Shown: positions 9,938 through 18,980 of the stretch, one piece after another
How positions within the stretch are numbered: the first letter of the stretch is position 1
Layout of the letters: the number at the start of each line of letters is the position of its first letter
Origin: Crocinitomicaceae bacterium
Lineage (GTDB): Bacteria > Bacteroidota > Bacteroidia > Flavobacteriales_D > Crocinitomicaceae
Direction: 5' to 3'
Assembly: GCA_030833265.1 (NCBI GenBank)
Contig: JAURHO010000002.1
Coordinates: 1-37,787, forward strand
Length of the DNA stretch: 37,787 nucleotides
Translations under genes and position numbers: made by a program
Notes under the pieces: model-generated
What the model was told of the DNA's origin: nothing
What the model saw: only the letters and a program-made list of their open reading frames with translations
The model's database searches: none

Positions 9938-10015
9938 GAACCGAGTAGCTTAAATTAGAGTAGGCTTCACACAAAAATAAAGAGAATTATAGTGCGTTCT
10001 TACTGCACTTTGTTT

Positions 10016-10023
10016 TAAATTTG
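10016..10023 (+). promoter_or_regulatory. Putative Bacteroidota -7 promoter element (TAAATTTG) upstream of the Usp gene
   Basis: Exact match to TAnnTTTG, 14 nt before the ATG at 10038; no clear -33 TTG seen. Confidence 0.45.
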
Positions 10024-10037
10024 TAAAAAACACCACT

Positions 10038-10862
10038 ATGCAAACAAAAACGTTTATTGTTCCTCAAGATTTTACCCCAGTGGCCGATATCGCCTTACAA
10101 CACGCCATTGCAACAGCCAAGCCACTCGGTGCCGAAATTCAGCTTTTACATGTTGTGTCTAAAGACACTCAAATTCCTGAAGCACTTGCTCAACTTGAGA
10201 ACATCATCGGAAACCTCGAACACGAAGGGGTTAAAATCCATCCAAACGTACGCATAGGTAGTATTTTTGAAGACATCGGTGCTTTTGCTGCTGAACACCA
10301 AGCTGAATTAATTATCATGGGAACGCATGGTGCACACGGCTGGCAACACATCACTGGTAGCCATGCCCTCAAAGTTGTAACAAGCTCACAAGTACCCTTT
10401 ATCATCGTACAAGAAAAAGCAGTGAAGGCCTCCGGTTATGACTCTATTGTCGTTCCTATGGACCTCCACAAAGAAACCAAGCAAAAATTATCTATTGTTG
10501 CCAATTTGGCCAAATACTTCAACTCAAAAGTTCACGTAGTTACTCCAGACGAATCCGACGAGTTTTTACGCCACCAAGTTCGTTCCAACATCACCTTCTC
10601 AGAAAGTTTCTTCAAAGACCGTGGTATTGAAATGACGAGCGCGGTTGTACCAAGTTCAGGTTTTGACAAAGAAGTCGTTAAATACGCGGTTAGCGTAGAC
10701 GCTGACCTCATCGCTATTATGAACCTGAATCGCAACAATATCTTTACTGCCCTCACCACAAACCACGAGCAGTATATCATTACCAATGACGCGCTTATTC
10801 CAACGCTTATTGTCAATCCGATTCACCTCGGCACTGACTACAGCAATATGTTCTCTATGTAA
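10038..10862 (+). CDS. Universal stress protein (tandem UspA domains)
   Basis: [23 protein letters not shown]...[13 protein letters not shown]...[18 protein letters not shown], then a second copy SIVVPMDL...LIAIMNLN. Confidence 0.88.
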   Translation: MQTKTFIVPQDFTPVADIALQHAIATAKPLGAEIQLLHVVSKDTQIPEALAQLENIIGNLEHEGVKIHPNVRIGSIFEDIGAFAAEHQAELIIMGTHGAHGWQHITGSHALKVVTSSQVPFIIVQEKAVKASGYDSIVVPMDLHKETKQKLSIVANLAKYFNSKVHVVTPDESDEFLRHQVRSNITFSESFFKDRGIEMTSAVVPSSGFDKEVVKYAVSVDADLIAIMNLNRNNIFTALTTNHEQYIITNDALIPTLIVNPIHLGTDYSNMFSM

Positions 10863-10864
10863 GC

Positions 10865-11860
10865 ATGTCTAAACTGACTACCCTACATGAATTTATTGTT
10901 GCCAAGCAAAAAGATTTCCCTTTTGCCAGCGGCGAACTATCTAGGTTATTAAGCGATATCGCATTAGCCGCCAAAATTGTTTCCAACGACGTCAGAAAAG
11001 CAGGCCTTGTAGACCACATTTTAGGTGCACAAGGGGGGCAAAACGTTCAGGGCGAAGAGCAGCAAAAACTAGATGTCGTTGCCGATGAAGCCTTTATCCG
11101 TGCCTTTGAAAATGGCGGCGAAGTCTGTGGCATTGCCTCCGAAGAAAACGACGATTACTTAGCGTTTAGCTCAGAAGCTGCCCAAAAAGGAAACTACGTA
11201 GTCTTGTTTGACCCGCTTGATGGTTCTTCAAACATTGACGTCAATGTATCGATCGGAACCATTTTCTCCATCTATCGCCGCATTTCACCAAACGGCACAC
11301 CTGCCACTTTAGCAGATATGCTACAAACCGGTGACCAACAAGTGGCAGCTGGCTATGTTCTTTATGGTTCTTCAACCATTCTTGTTTACTCTACAGGCAA
11401 AGGTGTTAACGGCTTTACACTTGATCCAGCAATTGGAGAATTTTTCTTGTCTCACCCGGACATGAAAATGCCAGAAGAGGGCAGGCTATATTCCATCAAC
11501 GAAGGCAATCTTCAAGATTTCAATCCTACGTTGCGTGCCTACCTAGACTACTGCCAATCAGATCAAAATCAAACAGGCAAGCCTTATTCAGGTCGCTATA
11601 TTGGTTCATTAGTAGCCGATTTCCACCGCAATCTTATTAAAGGCGGCATCTATATTTATCCGACAGTTCCGTCTGCACCTCAAGGCCGTTTACGTCTCTT
11701 ATATGAATGTAATCCGTTGGCTTTTATTGCCGAGCAAGCGGGTGGTTTAGCCACCGATGGCCAACAAAGAATACTAGCTATCAAGCCAAGTCAACTCCAC
11801 CAAAGAGTCGGTTTCTATATTGGTTCCAAGAAAATGGTTGAAAAAGCGATGGGTAACTAA
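10865..11860 (+). CDS. fbp: Class 1 fructose-1,6-bisphosphatase
   Basis: [80 protein letters not shown]. Confidence 0.96.
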   Translation: MSKLTTLHEFIVAKQKDFPFASGELSRLLSDIALAAKIVSNDVRKAGLVDHILGAQGGQNVQGEEQQKLDVVADEAFIRAFENGGEVCGIASEENDDYLAFSSEAAQKGNYVVLFDPLDGSSNIDVNVSIGTIFSIYRRISPNGTPATLADMLQTGDQQVAAGYVLYGSSTILVYSTGKGVNGFTLDPAIGEFFLSHPDMKMPEEGRLYSINEGNLQDFNPTLRAYLDYCQSDQNQTGKPYSGRYIGSLVADFHRNLIKGGIYIYPTVPSAPQGRLRLLYECNPLAFIAEQAGGLATDGQQRILAIKPSQLHQRVGFYIGSKKMVEKAMGN

Positions 11861-11865
11861 TCCCT

Positions 11866-12627
11866 TTAACCCTTTGGCGTCAAACGGATGGTGTAATCCA
11901 TTGTAACAATTGGAGCCCCTGGATCTTTATTGCATTTTACTTCACGCTTGATGCGTTCCTTCAAGTCATTGATGATGCGATCTTCCACACAAGTTGTTAC
12001 CGATTTTACAGTGCTTACACCCACAACTTGACCATCTTCATTGACCTGCAACCTGAACATAATTCGACACTCAAAATCGAGTTCGTATTTCGGAAGACTC
12101 ACGTTATTAAGCCTAACCCGACCTTTACCTGAGCCTCTTCCCGTGCCAGTGCCATCACCTTCGACACCAGTACCTGGTCCTCCAAAGGGGCCGTTTCCCG
12201 GTCCATCACCACGACCACTTCCGCCGCTACCAAAATAGTTGGTAGAACGTGTGGTGGTAGAACTGGCATTGGTACCGTTGGCAGAATTATGGTTGTCTGA
12301 ATTGCCGCTATTGTGTGTGAAATCGCTTTGTGCTGCAGTAGCAACTCGTTCTGTTTGTTCGGCAGGGGGAGCAATGCGTCCTGCCCCAGGAGTTCCTCCT
12401 CCGCGGCTTCCGCCAGAGACATCGTCAAGGGTGACGTTATCAATTTGAAATTCTTCAATGACTTCGTCAGAACGCAATGGAGGTGTATCTACCAAAGCAT
12501 CTTGACGCGCATCAAACTTGATAATGAAAGAGATGAGCAATAAGAAAAGCAGCCAAATAGCGCTGTAAATCAGAGATTTGCGCGCATCTTGTTTGGCCTC
12601 GATATAATCTAATTGTAGTTGATCCAT
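11866..12627 (-). CDS. TonB-like energy transducer with a glycine-rich linker
   Basis: Single N-terminal TM, long G/S/N-rich linker, TonB-like C-terminus (YELDFECRIMFRLQVNEDGQVVGVSTVKS); follows ExbB/ExbD. Confidence 0.7.
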   Translation of the reverse strand: MDQLQLDYIEAKQDARKSLIYSAIWLLFLLLISFIIKFDARQDALVDTPPLRSDEVIEEFQIDNVTLDDVSGGSRGGGTPGAGRIAPPAEQTERVATAAQSDFTHNSGNSDNHNSANGTNASSTTTRSTNYFGSGGSGRGDGPGNGPFGGPGTGVEGDGTGTGRGSGKGRVRLNNVSLPKYELDFECRIMFRLQVNEDGQVVGVSTVKSVTTCVEDRIINDLKERIKREVKCNKDPGAPIVTMDYTIRLTPKG

Positions 12628-12647
12628 TTCCTTATTACTAAACGGGG

Positions 12648-13055
12648 TTAGCCTTCTTTGGTGGCAATAATCATTTTGAGATCGTTGAGCATACCGATTT
12701 TCAGTAGGTCAACAAGCTCCTGAACTTGGGCGTCAAAAGGCAGACGAATGATGACGGTGTTGTCGCCGATTTTTTTAGTTTCGGTTACTAATACGCCTTC
12801 TAATTTATCGAGGCCAACTTCGTCGTTATCAACATAGAAATGACGCTGTTGATTTTCATCAAACTTAACAGTGAGGGTCACGTGCTGCTTTTGTGTCTTC
12901 TCATTGGCATCAGACTTTGGCAATGGAACTTTGATGACGTTCGGGTTGGCCAAAGTAGAGATGATCAAAAAGAACAACAACAAGAAGAACATGATGTCGC
13001 TCAGGGCCGATGTCGCAACTTCGGCATGAAACCTACGGTTACGCTTTATTGGCAT
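12648..13055 (-). CDS. ExbD/TolR-type biopolymer transport protein
   Basis: ATSALSDIMFFLLLFFLIISTLANPNVIKVPLPKS; single TM with the ExbD aspartate. Confidence 0.93.
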   Translation of the reverse strand: MPIKRNRRFHAEVATSALSDIMFFLLLFFLIISTLANPNVIKVPLPKSDANEKTQKQHVTLTVKFDENQQRHFYVDNDEVGLDKLEGVLVTETKKIGDNTVIIRLPFDAQVQELVDLLKIGMLNDLKMIIATKEG

Positions 13056-13776
13056 CGCTTGGGCGGATTAATTTTACAAACTCTAAATTGATTTTTTGAA
13101 TCGCTAAAGCATAGTTATCAATGATACCATTCAAAAGGTGATATGCGGTGAAGGCAAGGATACCTACAACGAGTCCAGAACCTGATGAAATCATTTTTTC
13201 GTAAAGACCACCAGAGATATTTCCGATAGAAACGTTTTCCGATATAGAGATGCTGTAGAAGATTTTGATAACCCCAGAAATTGTTCCGATGAATCCAAGG
13301 GTCGGAGCAATACCAGCGATGAGTCCGAGGTGATTGATGTTTCTTTCCATTTTGCCAATTTCAATATTGGCTACTTTTTCCATGTTGGCCTCAATTTGTG
13401 GAATTGGACGACCAATAGATTGCACACCTTCTTTCACTACAGAACCAAAAGCAGTTTGATCGCGATTAACCACATCCAAAGCGCCACTCATGTTACCTGA
13501 GTTCAATTGCGTTTGAAGTTCGCTCATTAGGAACATGTTTTGTTTGGTCATGCGACGGATATACAAAAAGCGCTCAACAGCGACATAGGTTGTGTAGAAT
13601 AATAGCAGGACAATAGGGATGAGGAAAACGCCACCCTTCATTAAAAAGTCGATGGCTGAAATTTCTTCAACTGTTTTGAAACCTGCAGCCTGAGCAGTAG
13701 AGTCTGCTTGGCCGAAAAGAAAATTGGAGCTTGATAAAAAGGCTAGTGCTAAGGTGAATTTCACGGAAAACTTCAT
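13039..13776 (-). CDS. MotA/TolQ/ExbB-type proton channel protein
   Basis: VERFLYIRRM...HLGLIAGIAPTLGFIGTISGVIKIFYSI...GGLYEKMISSGSGLVVGILAFTAYHLLN; overlaps exbD by 17 nt. Confidence 0.93.
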   Translation of the reverse strand: MKFSVKFTLALAFLSSSNFLFGQADSTAQAAGFKTVEEISAIDFLMKGGVFLIPIVLLLFYTTYVAVERFLYIRRMTKQNMFLMSELQTQLNSGNMSGALDVVNRDQTAFGSVVKEGVQSIGRPIPQIEANMEKVANIEIGKMERNINHLGLIAGIAPTLGFIGTISGVIKIFYSISISENVSIGNISGGLYEKMISSGSGLVVGILAFTAYHLLNGIIDNYALAIQKINLEFVKLIRPSDANKA

Positions 13777-13924
13777 AATTGCTGTCTATTTTAGTTCGAT
13801 AAAATTAGTCAAAGACAAGTGGCGCACACTTGGTAATTCTTGGAGATATTCACACTGAATTGTTATTTCAAACGTTAAGTACCTGAATTCGTCACATTTT
13901 TTACGACCAAGGAATTAGTTTCGT

Positions 13925-13932
13925 TAATTTTG
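13925..13932 (+). promoter_or_regulatory. Putative -7 promoter element (TAATTTTG) of mfd
   Basis: Exact TAnnTTTG match, 9 nt before the ATG at 13942; overlaps the alternative TTG start used by the ORF track. Confidence 0.45.
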
Positions 13933-13941
13933 CAAACCCCT

Positions 13942-16900
13942 ATGGAACTCGCCACATTCATCAAAGAGCTTGCCAAACATCCTGCCTTGGATCGCAGTGC
14001 GGCACATTTACAAGACCCGGCAGCTAAATTGCATTGGAAAGGTTTAGTGGGTTCAGCAAAGGCGCTCATGAGTGCGGTTGTTGCCCAACAAGTGCCAGGG
14101 GTTCACCTCTTTATACTAGCTGACAAAGAAGAAGCGGCTTATTTCCTAAATGACCTCGAGGGTCTATTCCCTTCAGATAAACGCTTGTTTTTTTATCCGG
14201 CATCTTACCGAGTCCCGTATCAACAAGAGCAAACAGACAACGCTAATGTCGTTACACGTGCCGAAGTACTAGAGCGCCTCAGCGAGCATAAAAACGCCTG
14301 GATTGTTACTTACCCAGAAGCGCTTTTTGAGAAAATTCCAAGTAAAAAGAACTTGGTCAAGCATACCATGCGTTTGGAAATCGGTAAGCAATACAGCACC
14401 GATTTTTTAAATGAACTTTTGCTCGAATATCAGTTTGAGCGCGTTGACTTTGTATACGAACCGGGCCAATTCTCAATTAGAGGCGGCATTTTAGATGTTT
14501 TCTCTTTTGCCAATGAGCATCCTTTTCGCATTGAATTTTTTGGCGATGAAATTGAAAGCATCCGCACCTTTGATGCAGCCAATCAGTTGTCAATTGCAAG
14601 TCATCACTTTTTTAATGTGATCCCAAATATTCAAACAGGGCTAAGCATTGAAATCCAAGAGAACATGTTGGGCTTTGTCGGTCAGCAGGCCATCGTCTGG
14701 CTTTCAGATGCCGAACGCACCCAAGAAATCATCAAAAAAGAATACGAAAAGGCCGTTGAAATTCATGCTAAAATTGATACGCCTGTCAAGCATGCGCTAC
14801 CAAACGAACGCTACCTTTCACACCTTGAATGGCAAGAACAAATTGAAAAGTACCGTTTGGTAGAATACGGCCCTGTTTATTATTTTAAATCCAGTCAGCA
14901 AGAATTATTTGAAACCATTCCTCAACCTAGTTTCAATAAAGATTTTGAAAGATTAAATACAGATCTGAAAGCCCGAAAAGCCGCTGGTTTTAAAAACCTC
15001 ATTTTTTCGAATCAGCCCCAACAAATTGAACGACTTTACCAAATTTTCAAAGATATTGGTGAAGAAGGCGAATTTAGCGCTCTCCCAATAGCCTTGCACG
15101 AAGGCTTTATTTGCCCCGAGCTCAAGTTGGTTTGCTACACCGATCATCAATTATTTGAACGCTATCATCGTTTCAGGCTTAGAGAAGGCTTCAAGCAGGC
15201 CAAACAAGCCCTCACACTTAAAGAAATTTACCAGCTTCAAAAAGGCGATTACGTCACGCACATCGACCATGGTGTGGGCCAGTTTTCAGGTCTAGAAACC
15301 ATTGATGTCAATGGCAAACCTCAAGAAGCGATTCGTTTAGTCTACAAAGATGGTGATGTTTTGTATGTTGGGATCCACTCTTTACACCGTATATCTAAGT
15401 TTACGGGCAAAGAGGGCAGCGCCCCTACACTCAATAAATTAGGCACGCAAGCATGGTCTAATCTAAAGAACAAGACCAAAAAGAAAATCAAAGAACTGGC
15501 TTTCGACCTCATCCAACTATATGCGCAGCGTCGCAGCAATCCGGGTTTTGCTTTTGCCCCTGATAGTTATTTGCAAAACGAGCTCGAAGCATCGTTTATG
15601 TTTGAAGATACACCGGATCAATTCAAGGCCACCCAAGATATCAAGCGCGACATGGAAGCCGCTAGACCGATGGATCGCTTGGTGTGCGGCGACGTAGGTT
15701 TTGGAAAAACCGAAGTCGCGATTCGGGCGGCTTTTAAAGCAGTGACTGACTCCAAACAAGTAGCTGTTTTGGTCCCGACTACCATTCTTTCTTTGCAACA
15801 TTATCGCAGCTTTAAAAGCCGCTTGGCCGGCTTTCCGGTAAACATCGATTACATCAATCGTTTTAAGTCAGCTAAAGAAATCACTGAAACTTTAAAGAAA
15901 TTGGCGGCCGGCCAAATTGATATCTTGATCGGCACTCATGCCTTGGTAGCAGAACGCGTCAAGTTTAAAGATTTGGGCCTCATGATCATCGATGAAGAGC
16001 AAAAGTTCGGTGTGGCTGTCAAAGATAAACTCAAAACACTGAGAGCCACTGTTGATACCCTTACCCTGACGGCCACCCCAATCCCGAGAACTTTACAGTT
16101 TTCTTTAATGGGCGCCCGAGACCTGAGTATCATCAATACGCCGCCTCCAAACCGTCAGCCGGTACTTACCGAGATCATTTCATTTAACGAAGAACAAATT
16201 CGCGACGCCATTGCCTATGAAATGGGGAGGGGAGGACAGGTTTTCTTTGTCAATAATAGGCTTTCCAATATCAAAGAACTTTCTGGCATGATCCAACGCT
16301 TGTGCCCAGGTGTGCGCGTCGGTATCGGACACGGACAAATGGATGGCAAGCAGCTTGAAAAAATCATGATGGATTTCATTGAAGGTGCCTATGACGTGCT
16401 ACTCGCGACCACAATTATTGAATCAGGTATTGACATTTCCAACGCCAACACGATCATTATTAACGATGCCCATCAGTTTGGCTTGAGTGATCTCCATCAG
16501 CTCAGAGGTAGGGTAGGCCGCAGTAATAAAAAAGGATTCTGTTATTTGATCGCTCCTAAATTTAGCATCATGACCTCAGAAGCCCGTAAACGCCTAGAGG
16601 CTTTGGTACAGTTTTCTGATCTTGGTTCGGGCTTTAACATTGCCATGAAAGACCTCGACATTCGCGGTGCAGGTAACATGCTGGGTGGTGAGCAGAGTGG
16701 CTTCATTGCTGAGATTGGCTTTGAGATGTATCAGAAAATTCTCAATGAGGCCATGCAAGAGCTCCGCGAGCACGAATATAAAGAACTGTTTGACGAACGC
16801 GTGAGTGATCAATTCAATGGTTTTGTTCAAGATTGCATTTTTGAGACCGATATGGAGGTGCGCATCCCTGATCAATATGTAAATCAGGTTGCCGAGCGTT

Positions 16901-17280
16901 TGAGTTTGTATCAGGCCATGGATAACCTCAAGGACAAAGCCGAACTGGCACAATTTAGCGAACAGCTTGTGGATCGTTTTGGCCCGCTTCCAAAAGAAGT
17001 CAAAGAACTATTATTCTCTTTTGAATTGCGTTGGTTGGCAGAATCGTTAGGTTTGGAAAGATTGGTACTCAAATCAGAGAAGCTCGTTGGTCATTTTATC
17101 TCGAATCCGCAGTCTCCTTTTTATGAAACAGCTCAGTTTCAAGAAGTCTTACAAAATATTTTAGCGAAACAGAGCGGGTATCGTTTGGTTCAGAAAGACG
17201 ATAAACTCAGACTTGTGATTGAGCCTATTCGCCATATTAAAGATGCCTTTGAAAAGCTGCAAGCTTTACAAAACGGCTAG
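13942..17280 (+). CDS. mfd: Transcription-repair coupling factor
   Basis: ORF 13930..17280 (track starts at TTG 13930; ATG at 13942 preferred). CarD-like RID (GDYVTHIDHGVGQFSGLE), GDVGFGKTEVAIRAAFKA, DEEQKFGV, TATPIPRTLQFSLMGARDLSII, RGRVGRSNKKGFCYL. Confidence 0.97.
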   Translation: MELATFIKELAKHPALDRSAAHLQDPAAKLHWKGLVGSAKALMSAVVAQQVPGVHLFILADKEEAAYFLNDLEGLFPSDKRLFFYPASYRVPYQQEQTDNANVVTRAEVLERLSEHKNAWIVTYPEALFEKIPSKKNLVKHTMRLEIGKQYSTDFLNELLLEYQFERVDFVYEPGQFSIRGGILDVFSFANEHPFRIEFFGDEIESIRTFDAANQLSIASHHFFNVIPNIQTGLSIEIQENMLGFVGQQAIVWLSDAERTQEIIKKEYEKAVEIHAKIDTPVKHALPNERYLSHLEWQEQIEKYRLVEYGPVYYFKSSQQELFETIPQPSFNKDFERLNTDLKARKAAGFKNLIFSNQPQQIERLYQIFKDIGEEGEFSALPIALHEGFICPELKLVCYTDHQLFERYHRFRLREGFKQAKQALTLKEIYQLQKGDYVTHIDHGVGQFSGLETIDVNGKPQEAIRLVYKDGDVLYVGIHSLHRISKFTGKEGSAPTLNKLGTQAWSNLKNKTKKKIKELAFDLIQLYAQRRSNPGFAFAPDSYLQNELEASFMFEDTPDQFKATQDIKRDMEAARPMDRLVCGDVGFGKTEVAIRAAFKAVTDSKQVAVLVPTTILSLQHYRSFKSRLAGFPVNIDYINRFKSAKEITETLKKLAAGQIDILIGTHALVAERVKFKDLGLMIIDEEQKFGVAVKDKLKTLRATVDTLTLTATPIPRTLQFSLMGARDLSIINTPPPNRQPVLTEIISFNEEQIRDAIAYEMGRGGQVFFVNNRLSNIKELSGMIQRLCPGVRVGIGHGQMDGKQLEKIMMDFIEGAYDVLLATTIIESGIDISNANTIIINDAHQFGLSDLHQLRGRVGRSNKKGFCYLIAPKFSIMTSEARKRLEALVQFSDLGSGFNIAMKDLDIRGAGNMLGGEQSGFIAEIGFEMYQKILNEAMQELREHEYKELFDERVSDQFNGFVQDCIFETDMEVRIPDQYVNQVAERLSLYQAMDNLKDKAELAQFSEQLVDRFGPLPKEVKELLFSFELRWLAESLGLERLVLKSEKLVGHFISNPQSPFYETAQFQEVLQNILAKQSGYRLVQKDDKLRLVIEPIRHIKDAFEKLQALQNG

Positions 17281-17342
17281 AAATTCATTTCCTTGACCTA
17301 CATCAACAAAAATTAACCCAAATGCACGCAACTTTGCAGCAT

Positions 17343-17350
17343 TAATTTTG
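17343..17350 (+). promoter_or_regulatory. Putative -7 promoter element (TAATTTTG) upstream of the first YceI gene
   Basis: Exact TAnnTTTG match, 29 nt before the ATG at 17380. Confidence 0.4.
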
Positions 17351-17379
17351 TTTATTCACTAATCATTAAAATTTAAAAC

Positions 17380-17952
17380 ATGAAAAATTTATTTGTCGGT
17401 TTATTGGGCGCTTTTGCCTTGTTTTCTTTTGTAGCTACTTCAGCAGGACTTTGGTCTTTGGATGGTGCGCATTCTCGTTTAGGTTTCACAATTACCCACA
17501 ACGGTATCACACAAGTTCACGGTAACTTTACAAAGTTCAATATGGAAGTAACTACTCCTAATGAAGATTTCAATGGTGCAACTATCACTTTGAATGCAGA
17601 AGCAGGATCAGTAAACACAGGTATTGAAGCACGTGACAACCACTTGCGCACAGCAGATTGTTTCGATGCAGAAAAATTCCCTGCGATCAGCTTCAAAAGT
17701 ACTTCTGTTAAAGAGACTAAAACAAAAGGAACTTACGCTATTGAAGGAGAATTAACGATGCATGGCACCACTAAAAAAGTTGTTTTCAATGGTGTTCATA
17801 CCGGAAATAGCAAAAACTACCAAGGTGCTGTAGTAGCAGGTCTTCAAGTGACAGGTTTGGTTAAAAGATCAGAATTTGGAATGGGTCAAGTTAGCCCAGG
17901 ACTTTCTGACGAAGTAAAATTACAAGCAGACTTAGAAGTAGTTAAAAACTAA
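17380..17952 (+). CDS. YceI-family protein
   Basis: WSLDGAHSRLGFTITHNGITQVHGNFTKF...FDAEKFPAISFKS...GELTMHGTTKKVVF...KRSEFGMG. Confidence 0.92.
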   Translation: MKNLFVGLLGAFALFSFVATSAGLWSLDGAHSRLGFTITHNGITQVHGNFTKFNMEVTTPNEDFNGATITLNAEAGSVNTGIEARDNHLRTADCFDAEKFPAISFKSTSVKETKTKGTYAIEGELTMHGTTKKVVFNGVHTGNSKNYQGAVVAGLQVTGLVKRSEFGMGQVSPGLSDEVKLQADLEVVKN

Positions 17953-17957
17953 TTTCT

Positions 17958-18479
17958 ATGAAAAAAGTAGTTTTCTTCTTCTTGCTTTGTTTTGCATTTA
18001 CTTCAAGCGCTCAGCAATATAAAATTGCAGAAGGTTTCAAGGTTGCTTTTACAAACCCAGATGTCAGTGGAAATTTTGATGAACTCACGTCAACATCACT
18101 CGTTTTTAACGAGGCAAATTTGGCGCAATCGAAATTAAGTTTCAAAATCAAAGTCGCTTCAATAAATACGGGCAATGGTTTGCAAAACAAGCATGCACGT
18201 GCCGAAGAGTGGTTTGATGCTGAGAAATACCCTTATATTGAGTTCAACTCAAGTAAAATAGAAAAGACAGCTGAAGGTTATAAAGCAACGGGCAAATTAC
18301 AGATCAAAGGCGAGACTAAAGAAATTACGATTCCATTTACTTTTACAAAAAAAGGTTCAAAAGGAACTTTTATTGCTAAATTTAGTGTGAATCGCAATGA
18401 TTTTGGTGTCGGGAAGAAGAACGCTGGCGTAGCTGACAACATCAAAATCACGGCAACTATTCCAGTAATTAAAAAATAA
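17958..18479 (+). CDS. YceI-family protein (second, divergent copy)
   Basis: Signal peptide; NFDELTSTSLVF...WFDAEKYPYIEFNSSKIE...GKLQIKGETKEITIPF...VNRNDFGVG. Confidence 0.88.
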   Translation: MKKVVFFFLLCFAFTSSAQQYKIAEGFKVAFTNPDVSGNFDELTSTSLVFNEANLAQSKLSFKIKVASINTGNGLQNKHARAEEWFDAEKYPYIEFNSSKIEKTAEGYKATGKLQIKGETKEITIPFTFTKKGSKGTFIAKFSVNRNDFGVGKKNAGVADNIKITATIPVIKK

Positions 18480-18482
18480 AAA

Positions 18483-18875
18483 ATGGTTAAAAAAGTTATT
18501 TGGGCCCTAGGGTCAGGTTTGTTAGCAGGAGGTGTTTCCTATTTTTATGGCGAACAATTCGAGCAACAATTATTAGAAGATTATTCGAATGTTGTACCAA
18601 CAGCAGCTATCTTCATTTCTAGTTTGATCGGAACGATCTTTGCAACACTTGGTCATTGGTTGCTCACTAAGTTCATTCCGTCTTTTGGTGAGTTCATTTT
18701 TGCGCTCATTTTTGCCGGAATCAGCACGGCTAGTTTGGTTGGTGTATTGGGCTTTACCTTTACAGACAATTCTACTGAGCTGCATCAATTTATTTTTTAT
18801 GGATACGCCATGCCAATGCACTTTTTTCCTTTCTTAGCTTGGTACGTCCTCAAACCATTATTTGACAAAAAATAA
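18483..18875 (+). CDS. Small multi-pass membrane protein of unknown function
   Basis: About four hydrophobic segments; 3 nt downstream of the second YceI gene. Confidence 0.65.
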   Translation: MVKKVIWALGSGLLAGGVSYFYGEQFEQQLLEDYSNVVPTAAIFISSLIGTIFATLGHWLLTKFIPSFGEFIFALIFAGISTASLVGVLGFTFTDNSTELHQFIFYGYAMPMHFFPFLAWYVLKPLFDKK

Positions 18876-18897
18876 CTTAAGTTTGGCACAATACTTG

Positions 18898-18924
18898 AAA
18901 AGGATGCTTCGGCATCCTTTTTTT
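18898..18924 (+). terminator. Rho-independent terminator with UUCG tetraloop
   Basis: aaaaggatgc-ttcg-gcatcctttttttt; C(UUCG)G loop and T-tract. Confidence 0.88.
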
Positions 18925-18980
18925 ATGCAAAAAAGTGCCGTTTTACACAACGAATTCTGAGAAATTACGTAGTTATTGAG

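Noticed and set aside
12041-12543. Several ORFs in and against the Gly-rich TonB-like linker (12041..12238, 12099..12458, 12239..12448, 12313..12543)
   Set aside because: Composition artefacts of GC-rich Gly codons; no domain signal, no start context, fully covered by the TonB-like gene.
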